A stretch of DNA of 64,000 nt from Gelidibacter maritimus (lineage in GTDB: Bacteria; Bacteroidota; Bacteroidia; Flavobacteriales; Flavobacteriaceae), in assembly GCF_014062315.1 (NCBI RefSeq), contig NZ_JACGLT010000003.1, positions 197,163 through 261,162 of the forward strand. Direction: 5' to 3'. The position numbers were made by a program, and so were the translations under genes. Under the pieces are notes generated by a model. The model saw nothing but the letters and a program-made list of their open reading frames with translations. It had not been told where the DNA came from and searched no databases. Shown piece by piece: positions 9,153 through 16,153 of the stretch (its first letter is position 1; each line of letters opens with the position of its first letter).

Positions 9153-9416
9153 TTAATTTACACATGAATCCCATAAGTCATCGACATTCCAGCCCATACA
9201 TCCTGCGTAAAATACATTACCTAGACAAGTTACTTGGGCTTCACTAAAACCTTGGTCATCCGCAACCTCCATCTGCTCAAAAGTTGCGTCAACACAATCA
9301 TTGGCAGTTACTTCTTTAGCCGTTTGATTTTCTTTCACAATAGAATTATCCAAATTGATCATTCCAAATGTTAAGCCGAAGCTAAATAAAAATGTAACTA
9401 ATACGATTTTCTTCAT
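9153..9416 (-). CDS. Small secreted peptide with C-x31-C spacing, unit C
   Basis: An 87-residue protein of no named family. The signal peptide (MKKIVLVTFLFSFGLTFG) is followed by an acidic spacer and a C-terminal part with the C-x31-C pair and the two internal glycines of units A and B. It has two extra cysteines, one inside the loop (VTCLGN) and one near the end (WDSCVN), so a second disulfide is possible. It is the first gene of the most upstream intact unit and lies 7 bp before the unit C GLPGLI gene. Confidence 0.75.
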   Translation of the reverse strand: MKKIVLVTFLFSFGLTFGMINLDNSIVKENQTAKEVTANDCVDATFEQMEVADDQGFSEAQVTCLGNVFYAGCMGWNVDDLWDSCVN

Positions 9417-9773
9417 AATTTCTAAATTTTAAAACCTACATTTTTTAATAGGTTTGGTTATTAATTTGTTTTTCCTACAAAGTCTTAAAAATTACAAAGT
9501 CGTGTTTTACAAAGTCAAAATCTACAAAGTCTTAAAAAAATAAACCAGCTGGTTCTTGGATCAATCCAGTTTGTTTCAAACAGCTAAGAAGTGACTTTGT
9601 AATTACTCCAAAAACCATCATCAACAATGTAAACATAAAAGAAAAAAAATGCTTAATACAAATTTTTCTTACATTTATTTTAGGTGTAATCCGCTGTTGC
9701 TAAGGGTTGTGTGTTTTTCATGCTTTACAACATAACGCCATTGTTGAAAACTACGGGAAAACCGTAATCTGAA
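9417..9773 (-). promoter_or_regulatory. Conserved long leader of unit C
   Basis: Third copy of the leader. Direct TACAAAGTC words start at 9476, 9493, 9508 and 9523 with the same 17, 15, 15 spacing as unit B; the inverted copy is at 9593-9601, and the TACGG...CCGTA dyad at 9752-9766. The similarity to the other units fades soon after 9773. From 9774 to 9888 I see no gene. Confidence 0.6.
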
Positions 9774-9888
9774 TTTTTCTTGGTGTTTGTTGTCTTAAAA
9801 ATCTTCCTTGTTTTGTTTTTAGGAATTTGTCACTTTCACGACATGCAGTGTGATGTTTTGGCGTTTAGGATTCGAAAGTTCAATTTTA

Positions 9889-10080
9889 ACACTTCGACTG
9901 CGCTGAGTGTGGCAGTCCGATGTCAGAGTGAAGACAGATGTCAGGGTAAGCGCTTCCGACTATTCGGAACGAACCCTCTTCAAATTCCCAAACCATAATT
10001 TAGCCTATCCAGCCCTTCGACTGCGCTCAGGGTGACAGGTGAATTGAGAATTTGGTACTTTGACTGAACTCAGTATGACC
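9889..10080. repeat. Dispersed CTTCGACTGCGC repeat, copy 2
   Basis: Copy of the 2209-2355 repeat with the same order of words (CTTCGACTGCGCTGAG, CAGTCCGATGTCAG, GCGCTTCCGACTATTCGGAA, CCCTTCGACTGCGCTCAGG), plus a third degenerate unit (TTTGACTGAACTCAGTATGA). With copy 1 it brackets the GLPGLI array as a direct repeat. Confidence 0.8.
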
Positions 10081-10095
10081 ACTATTTTGAATTTT

Positions 10096-10152
10096 TCAAA
10101 GGTTATAAACGACTTTGAGCATTATAATTCTTTGTGAAATAATATTCATCAC
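10096..10152 (-). pseudogene. 3' remnant of a fourth outer membrane barrel gene
   Basis: Read on the minus strand, these codons give ISQRIIMLKVVYNL followed by TGA. This matches the last strand of the intact unit A barrel protein (PRIIMFKVAYKL) at eight of the last eleven residues. It sits against copy 2 of the CTTCGACTGCGC repeat in the same way as the intact gene end sits against copy 1. No coding similarity continues upstream past about 10155. Confidence 0.6.
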
Positions 10153-10170
10153 ATTTCAAATTCTTTTTTC

Positions 10171-10251
10171 TATATTTGTGACATGACCACACAGTCCTGG
10201 ACCGGTTTACTTCTTTACCTTCAATTCCTTATGAAAAGGAATCCAGAATAA
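10171..10251 (+). promoter_or_regulatory. Probable promoter and tiny leader ORF before hmgA
   Basis: TATATTTG at 10171-10178 fits the Bacteroidota -7 box TAnnTTTG; a -33 TTTG is not clear. Eight bases later, at 10183, a 22-codon frame begins (MTTQSWTGLLLYLQF...) and ends at 10251. It could be a leader peptide or chance. The remaining 165 bp to hmgA hold an AT-rich stretch and the heptad repeat. Confidence 0.4.
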
Positions 10252-10348
10252 TTATACCGCATTGTATCGTTCTTAATCAACTAAGAATAGCATTTATTTC
10301 ATATCTTTATAAGGCAGTTTTGTTGTCATCTAATGTTGAGTTTTGATA

Positions 10349-10404
10349 CCCACAACCCACAACCGACAACCCACAACCGAAAACAGATAACCCACAACCA
10401 ATAA
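10349..10404. repeat. Heptanucleotide tandem repeat CCCACAA upstream of hmgA
   Basis: Eight consecutive 7-base units, of which four are CCCACAA and the others near variants (CCGACAA, CCGAAAA, CAGATAA, CCAATAA). The array ends 12 bp before the hmgA ATG, so it is in the 5' untranslated region. Confidence 0.85.
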
Positions 10405-10416
10405 TAACTCAAAGAC

Positions 10417-11571
10417 ATGCCATTTTATCATAAACTCGGGAAAATTCCCCCAAAAAGACATACCCAGTTCCGTAAACCGGATGGGACTTTGTATGCGGAA
10501 CAGTTGTTTGGAACCATTGGTTTTGATGGGATGTACACCAACTCCTATCACGAACAGCGCCCAACCCAAGTCAAAGAAATTAGAAAGCAATATAATGTGG
10601 CGCCTAAAATTGCCAAAGCCAATCATATCCAATCCTATCGTCTGCGCGGATTTGAGGTGAAACCAGAAAACGATTATCTGGAAAGCCGTAAAACCGTACT
10701 TACAAACTCAGACTGTAGTATTATATTGGCCGCACCAAAACACTCTACCAAAGATTATTTCTATAAAAACACCGATGCTGATGAATTGATTTTCGTTCAT
10801 AAAGGCACTGGTAAATTACGTACACACCTCGGAAATCTCGATTTCAAATACGGCGACTATCTGTTGGTACCAAGAGGCATCATCTATAAAATGGATTTTG
10901 ATACTGAAGACAACCGCTTGTTTATCGTAGAATCCCGCCGACCAATTTATACGCCCAAACGTTACCGAAACTGGTTTGGACAATTGTTGGAGCATTCGCC
11001 GTATTGCGAACGGGATATCCGAAAGCCGGAAGAGCTGGAAACCTATAATGAAACGGGAGAATTCTTGATCAAGGTGAAAAAGCAAGATGATATTTTCGAA
11101 ATGGTCTATGCTTCGCATCCATTTGATGTGGTAGGTTATGACGGATACAATTATCCGTATGCGTTTTCCATCCACGATTTTGAACCGATAACCGGACGCA
11201 TTCACCAACCGCCACCGGTGCATCAAACTTTTGAAACTGATGCCTTTGTGGTCTGTAGTTTTGTGCCGCGGTTGTATGATTACCATCCGTTGAGTATTCC
11301 TGCGCCCTATAATCACAGTAATATTGATAGTGATGAGGTGCTGTATTATGTGGATGGCGATTTTATGAGTCGGAATGATGTTGGCCCAGGCCATATCTCG
11401 TTGCATCCCGCAGGTATTCCGCACGGACCACATCCAGGATCAGTAGAACGCAGCATCGGAAAAACCAAAACCGATGAATTGGCTGTGATGGTTGACACGT
11501 TCAAGCCTTTGAAAATTACGGAAGAAGCATTGAAGATTGCCGATGAGGATTATTTTAAGTCGTGGCTTTGA
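10417..11571 (+). CDS. hmgA: Homogentisate 1,2-dioxygenase
   Basis: Opens the ring of homogentisate to maleylacetoacetate in tyrosine and phenylalanine breakdown; cytosolic, Fe(II)-dependent cupin enzyme. The protein has 384 residues, a little shorter than the human enzyme. Expected iron ligands can be placed at His300 (YNHSNID), Glu307 (DEVLYY) and His336 (GIPHGPHP). The next gene makes homogentisate from 4-hydroxyphenylpyruvate, so the two enzymes are consecutive steps. The start follows directly after a 7-bp tandem repeat. No maleylacetoacetate isomerase or fumarylacetoacetase gene is in the window. Confidence 0.95.
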   Translation: MPFYHKLGKIPPKRHTQFRKPDGTLYAEQLFGTIGFDGMYTNSYHEQRPTQVKEIRKQYNVAPKIAKANHIQSYRLRGFEVKPENDYLESRKTVLTNSDCSIILAAPKHSTKDYFYKNTDADELIFVHKGTGKLRTHLGNLDFKYGDYLLVPRGIIYKMDFDTEDNRLFIVESRRPIYTPKRYRNWFGQLLEHSPYCERDIRKPEELETYNETGEFLIKVKKQDDIFEMVYASHPFDVVGYDGYNYPYAFSIHDFEPITGRIHQPPPVHQTFETDAFVVCSFVPRLYDYHPLSIPAPYNHSNIDSDEVLYYVDGDFMSRNDVGPGHISLHPAGIPHGPHPGSVERSIGKTKTDELAVMVDTFKPLKITEEALKIADEDYFKSWL

Positions 11572-11624
11572 AGAAGAAAATAGAATATAGAGAAAAGAAC
11601 AAAGAAAATAGATCCATGATTTAA

Positions 11625-11645
11625 GAGTCAAGAGTCAAGAGTCAA
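11625..11645. repeat. Heptanucleotide repeat GAGTCAA x3
   Basis: Three perfect 7-base units downstream of hmgA, followed by a partial unit GACAG. It belongs to the same 7-bp-period class as the arrays at 10349, 43325, 47346 and 56615. Confidence 0.8.
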
Positions 11646-11827
11646 GACAGCGAAAACTAATAGATGGCATTATTAGGGAAGCGCAATAAGGATCAAACTA
11701 AAACAAAAAATTAGGCCATTGCCGCATATTTTAAACTAACAACCATAAGAAGAAATTGAAATATAGAATAAAGATCAGGGAGGTCTCTTTTCTATTCTCT
11801 TTTTTCTATGGTCTTAAAAAAACAATC

Positions 11828-12988
11828 ATGAGTAAAGACATATCTTCCGTGGAATACGGACTAGAAAAAATTTTTGAAGGCGCAGAAGACTTTTTGCCGC
11901 TTCTCGGAACTGACTACGTAGAGTTTTACGTGGGAAATGCGAAACAAGCAGCACATTTTTATAAAACGGCTTTCGGATTTCAATCCTACGCCTATAAGGG
12001 TTTGGAGACAGGGTCAAGGGATACCGTGAGTTATGTGCTCAAACAGGATAAAATCCGATTGGTATTGACCACGCCACTAAATAGCCAATCGCCCATCAAT
12101 GACCATATTGTCAAGCATGGCGACGGCGTAAAAGTGATTGCCCTTTGGGTGGACGATGCCCGAAGTGCCTATGAAGAAACCACCAAACGCGGTGCCAAAT
12201 CTTATATGCAACCGAAAGTTGAAAAGGATGAGCATGGTGAAGTGGTCACGGCCGGAATTTATACTTATGGAGAAACCGTCCATCTGTTTGTGGAGCGTAA
12301 AAATTATAAAGGTACTTTTATGCCTGGGTTTAAAGAATGGAAGTCCGACTACAATCCTGAGTCAACCGGATTAAAATTTATTGATCATATGGTCGGTAAT
12401 GTGGGCTGGGGCGAAATGGATACTTGGGTCAAATGGTATGAAGAGGTCATGGGCTTTGTTAACTTTTTATCTTTTGACGACAAGCAGATCCATACCGAAT
12501 ATTCAGCCTTAATGAGTAAGGTGATGAGCAATGGCAACGGCCGTATCAAATTCCCGATCAATGAACCTGCAGAGGGTAAAAAGCGCTCGCAAATTGAAGA
12601 ATACCTCGATTTTTATGAAAGTCCGGGGGTGCAGCACATCGCTGTGGCCACGGATGATATCATCACTACAGTTTCGCAATTGAAATCACGGGGCGTAGAA
12701 TTCTTATCTACCCCACCAGAAGAATACTATAAGGCAGTGCCCGGACGTTTGGAAACCTATAGTCATGAATTGCGTGAAGACATTGAAAAACTAAAAAGTT
12801 TAGGGATCATGATTGATGCCGATAAAGAGGGCTATTTGTTGCAGATTTTTACAAAACCTGTACAGGATAGACCAACCTTGTTTTTTGAGATTATTCAACG
12901 CATGGGTGCCAAAGGATTTGGAGCAGGCAATTTTAAGGCGCTCTTTGAATCGATTGAGAGAGAACAGCAATTGCGAGGCACTTTATAA
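11828..12988 (+). CDS. hppD: 4-hydroxyphenylpyruvate dioxygenase
   Basis: Converts 4-hydroxyphenylpyruvate to homogentisate with loss of CO2; cytosolic Fe(II) enzyme of two vicinal-oxygen-chelate domains. The ATG at 11828 (MSKDISSVEYG) is preferred over the upstream in-frame start at 11756, because the extra 24 residues do not fit the family; this gives 386 residues. Metal ligands in this numbering are His187 (FIDHMVGNV), His270 (GVQHIAVATDD) and Glu354 (LFFEIIQRMGAKGFG). It lies 256 bp after hmgA on the same strand. A terminator follows at 13017. Confidence 0.96.
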   Translation: MSKDISSVEYGLEKIFEGAEDFLPLLGTDYVEFYVGNAKQAAHFYKTAFGFQSYAYKGLETGSRDTVSYVLKQDKIRLVLTTPLNSQSPINDHIVKHGDGVKVIALWVDDARSAYEETTKRGAKSYMQPKVEKDEHGEVVTAGIYTYGETVHLFVERKNYKGTFMPGFKEWKSDYNPESTGLKFIDHMVGNVGWGEMDTWVKWYEEVMGFVNFLSFDDKQIHTEYSALMSKVMSNGNGRIKFPINEPAEGKKRSQIEEYLDFYESPGVQHIAVATDDIITTVSQLKSRGVEFLSTPPEEYYKAVPGRLETYSHELREDIEKLKSLGIMIDADKEGYLLQIFTKPVQDRPTLFFEIIQRMGAKGFGAGNFKALFESIEREQQLRGTL

Positions 12989-13016
12989 GCCAAACGCTAA
13001 CAAATATTTAACGTTT

Positions 13017-13045
13017 AAAACTCCGCATTAATTTGACGGAGTTTT
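13017..13045 (+). terminator. Rho-independent terminator after hppD
   Basis: Stem AAAACTCCG / CGGAGTTTT of 9 bp with an 11-base loop, followed by a T-rich stretch. Confidence 0.8.
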
Positions 13046-13137
13046 ATTGTTTTAATACTTTTGGAACGCTAATTGTAATTCTTGAGGATATATACGAAAT
13101 CTTAGTAATTAAGGTTATACTTACAATTATTTAAATT

Positions 13138-13914
13138 ATGAAAAAAGTAAATTTAGTTATAGCGCTATGCTTCGTAATCCTCAGCGTCTCTGCGCAACAA
13201 AAACACGCCTTTCAGGAAGGGGAGTGGTTCAAGTTCAGAATGAGTTACAGTGGGTTCCTAAAAGCAGGGAACGCAACTTTAGAAGTAAAAGAATCTCGGT
13301 TAAACGGCCGCGAGGTTTTTCATGTAGTCGGCAAAGGTTGGACTACTGGAGCAATCAGATGGTTTTTTAAGGTCAAAGACCGTTATGAATCCTATTTTGA
13401 TAAACAAACCGGAATGCCCTATAAGTTCATCAGGAATATTGATGAAGGTGGCTACACCAAAGATATTGAAATAGAATTTGACCATGTGGCCTCAAAAGCA
13501 CATGTCAACAATAAGAAAGAGAAAAAGAAAGCGTCATTTACCATTGAAGAGAATGTTCAAGATATGGTTTCAGCGTTCTATTATTTAAGAAACAATTATA
13601 ATACTAATACCATCAGTGAGGGTGATGTTGTGAGTTTGAACATGTTTTTTGATGAAGAAAATTATAATTTTAAGCTCAAGTTTTTAGGAAGAGAGGAACT
13701 AAAAACGACATTCGGCACCATCAAAACCCTTAAGTTCAGACCCTATGTGATGGCTGGACGGGTGTTTAAAGAGAAGGAAAGTTTGACTTTATGGGTCAGT
13801 GCTGACGACAATAAAATTCCGTTGCGAATCCAGGCCGATTTGGCGGTGGGCTCCTTGAGAGCAGATTTAGAAGCTTTTAAAGGCTTAAAACATTCATTTA
13901 AAGTACAGTTTTAG
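13138..13914 (+). CDS. DUF3108 domain protein, exported
   Basis: Protein of 258 residues with a signal peptide (MKKVNLVIALCFVILSVSAQ), so periplasmic or surface-bound. The body (FQEGEWFKFRMSYSGFLKAG, VVGKGWT, later KFRPYVMAGRVFKEKESLTLWVS) matches the DUF3108 family, a beta-rich domain of unknown role, often found in cell-envelope proteins. The next gene starts 5 bp after its stop, so it is probably cotranscribed with the tryptophan dioxygenase relative and the M23 peptidase. Confidence 0.85.
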   Translation: MKKVNLVIALCFVILSVSAQQKHAFQEGEWFKFRMSYSGFLKAGNATLEVKESRLNGREVFHVVGKGWTTGAIRWFFKVKDRYESYFDKQTGMPYKFIRNIDEGGYTKDIEIEFDHVASKAHVNNKKEKKKASFTIEENVQDMVSAFYYLRNNYNTNTISEGDVVSLNMFFDEENYNFKLKFLGREELKTTFGTIKTLKFRPYVMAGRVFKEKESLTLWVSADDNKIPLRIQADLAVGSLRADLEAFKGLKHSFKVQF

Positions 13915-13919
13915 AACAT

Positions 13920-14849
13920 ATGTCCAATTCAGAAAATTTCGATCCGATACTGCAGGAACTTCAGAAAAAATATACTGCAATTGAGCAGGACACTCACACC
14001 TATTTGGAAGGCTTACTCTACAGTAAGCCTATTACGTATTGGGATTATATCCAAACCGATGCTTTGTTGAATCTACAAATCCAAAGAACAACACTTCCTG
14101 ATGAAATGGTGTTTATTGGCTACCATCAAATTAACGAATTGCTGTTTAAGATGATTCTTTGGGAAATTGAACAGGTTTCCGAGAGTACTGCATTGACGGC
14201 TGAATTCTTTACCTCTAAATTGATGCGGGTGAGCAGGTATTTTGACATGCTGACCACCTCGTTTAACATTATGAGAGAAGGTATGGACGTGGACCAATAC
14301 ATGAAATTCAGAAGTACCTTAACACCGGCCAGTGGTTTCCAAAGTGCACAATACCGACTGATTGAATTTGCCTCTACTGAGTTGATCAATCTTATTGGTT
14401 ATCGCTTCCGTAAGGATATTGACCGCAATACACCTTACACTCATGCGTTTGAACATTTGTATTGGCAAGCGGCAGGAAAGGATTACCACACGGGGAAGAA
14501 ATCCATTTTATTGATCAATTTTGAAAAACGTTACAAGGCGGAATTCCTAAGATTTATGGAGGCTCATAATACTAAAAATTTATGGACCAAGTTTAAGGAA
14601 TTGCCAAAGGCTGATCAGGAAAATGAGGAATTGGTGAAGGCCATGCGTCATTATGACCATACGGTCAATATTACCTGGGTGTTTGCGCATTATAACGCGG
14701 CGAAACACTATATTGAAAGTGGTTCTGGCGATGCTGAAGCTACAGGCGGAAGTGATTGGAAAAAATACATGCATCCAAAATACCAAAGACGCATATTTTT
14801 TCCTCAACTTTGGACCGAAAAAGAATTGGAAAATTGGGGAACGGAATAA
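13920..14849 (+). CDS. Tryptophan 2,3-dioxygenase family protein
   Basis: Haem enzyme family that oxidises tryptophan to N-formylkynurenine in the cytosol (kynA/TDO). The 309-residue protein has the N-terminal signature TYWDYIQTDALLNLQ, the FIGYHQINELLFKMILWEI helix, HLYWQAAG, and near the C-terminus a TGGSDWKKYM stretch that corresponds to the family's GTGGSSGxxYL loop. The helix HTVNITWVFAHYNAAKHY is where the proximal haem histidine is expected. It is a divergent Bacteroidota form, so substrate is probable rather than certain. Neighbouring genes include other aromatic amino acid catabolic enzymes but no kynureninase. Confidence 0.85.
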   Translation: MSNSENFDPILQELQKKYTAIEQDTHTYLEGLLYSKPITYWDYIQTDALLNLQIQRTTLPDEMVFIGYHQINELLFKMILWEIEQVSESTALTAEFFTSKLMRVSRYFDMLTTSFNIMREGMDVDQYMKFRSTLTPASGFQSAQYRLIEFASTELINLIGYRFRKDIDRNTPYTHAFEHLYWQAAGKDYHTGKKSILLINFEKRYKAEFLRFMEAHNTKNLWTKFKELPKADQENEELVKAMRHYDHTVNITWVFAHYNAAKHYIESGSGDAEATGGSDWKKYMHPKYQRRIFFPQLWTEKELENWGTE

Positions 14850-14866
14850 TAAAAGTGAAAGCGTTA

Positions 14867-16150
14867 ATGTATCAAAAAAGTTTAATAGTATTAGTTTTAT
14901 TGGCATTGCTTATGTGGTCGTGCAAAGAAGAGCCTGAACCAATCAATCCAGAGCCTTTTCAAACCTATATACCACCGGTTGAGTTAAGAGAATTTGGATT
15001 TAACCTGAATGATTATGTGGTTAAACGCGATACGATAAGATCGGGCGATAGTTTTGGAACCATCTTGCAAAGAAACAACATGAACTATCCCAAAATTTAT
15101 CAAATTGCCGAAAGTGCCAAGGATTCTTATGATATCAGAAAACTGCAAATAGGTAAACCATATACCATGTTGTTTTCTAAGGATAGTTTACAAACCCCGC
15201 AATGTTTTATTTATCAAGAGAATAATATTGATTATGTGGTGATTCATTTTGCGGATTCGATTGTGACCTATAAAGAGAAAAAACCTGTTACCATTGTGAC
15301 CAAGGAAGCTTCAGGTATTATCAATAATAGTTTATCCGTAACTATGGATTCTCAAGGCTTGCCACAGGCGCTGATTGGAGAAATGGCCGATATTTATGCT
15401 TGGAGCATAAATTTCTGGAAACTACAAAAAGGCGATAAGTTTAAGATCATTTACAAACAGCGTTATATTGAAGACTCTATTTATGCAGGGTTGGAAGGTA
15501 TTGATGCCGCTTATTTTCAGCATAAGGATGAGGACTTTTACGCGTTTAAGTTTCAGACCGATACACTTAGCAAAGGCGGAGATTTCTTTGATGAGGAAGC
15601 CAAAAGTCTTAAGCGTGCCTTCTTACAGGCACCGGTTAATTTTGGCCGTATCTCTTCCCGTTACAATCTTAATAGACGTATTGCCTATTATGGCTATGCA
15701 TTGCGCCCACATAAAGGCACTGATTTTGCGGCGGCCATAGGGACACCTATTTTGGCTACGGCTAATGGGACTGTTACAGAATCTACACGAAGAGGTGGGA
15801 ATGGAAAGTACGTTAAAATCAAACATAATGAAACTTACAGCACCCAGTATTTACACATGCGGAACCAAGCGGTTAAAAAAGGACAATACGTGAAACAAGG
15901 CGATGTGATTGGTTATGTGGGTATGACTGGGAATACCAGTGGTCCTCACGTATGTTACCGATTTTGGAAAAACGGAAAACAAGTGGACCCATTCAAGGAA
16001 AAATTGCCTTCAGTAGAGTCCGTTCCCGACCATCTTATTGATAAGTACAATGAGTTTATTAGTCCGTTAAGAGATCGACTGAAAAGTATTCCATATGAAT
16101 ATCAAAATGAAACAACTATAGAACAAGGCTATTCCATAACTAAAAACTAA
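14867..16150 (+). CDS. M23 family peptidase, lipoprotein, with His-x-Cys in place of His-x-His
   Basis: Predicted lipoprotein peptidoglycan endopeptidase of the LytM/M23 type. I start it at the ATG at 14867 (MYQKSLIVLVLLALLMWSC; lipid Cys19), since the upstream frame overlaps the previous gene; a GTG at 14855 is possible. The region at about 50-200 is OapA/LysM-like. The catalytic domain begins near 270, with HKGTD (His282, Asp286). The usual HxH reads GPHVCYRFW, so His361 is kept and position 363 is Cys. The protein has 427 residues. It lies 17 bp after the dioxygenase and 3 bp before pgi. Confidence 0.88.
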   Translation: MYQKSLIVLVLLALLMWSCKEEPEPINPEPFQTYIPPVELREFGFNLNDYVVKRDTIRSGDSFGTILQRNNMNYPKIYQIAESAKDSYDIRKLQIGKPYTMLFSKDSLQTPQCFIYQENNIDYVVIHFADSIVTYKEKKPVTIVTKEASGIINNSLSVTMDSQGLPQALIGEMADIYAWSINFWKLQKGDKFKIIYKQRYIEDSIYAGLEGIDAAYFQHKDEDFYAFKFQTDTLSKGGDFFDEEAKSLKRAFLQAPVNFGRISSRYNLNRRIAYYGYALRPHKGTDFAAAIGTPILATANGTVTESTRRGGNGKYVKIKHNETYSTQYLHMRNQAVKKGQYVKQGDVIGYVGMTGNTSGPHVCYRFWKNGKQVDPFKEKLPSVESVPDHLIDKYNEFISPLRDRLKSIPYEYQNETTIEQGYSITKN

Positions 16151-16153
16151 CTC

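Noticed and set aside
10816-11433. 205-codon minus-strand frame antisense to hmgA
   Set aside because: Shadow of a strongly conserved enzyme gene with clear metal ligands.
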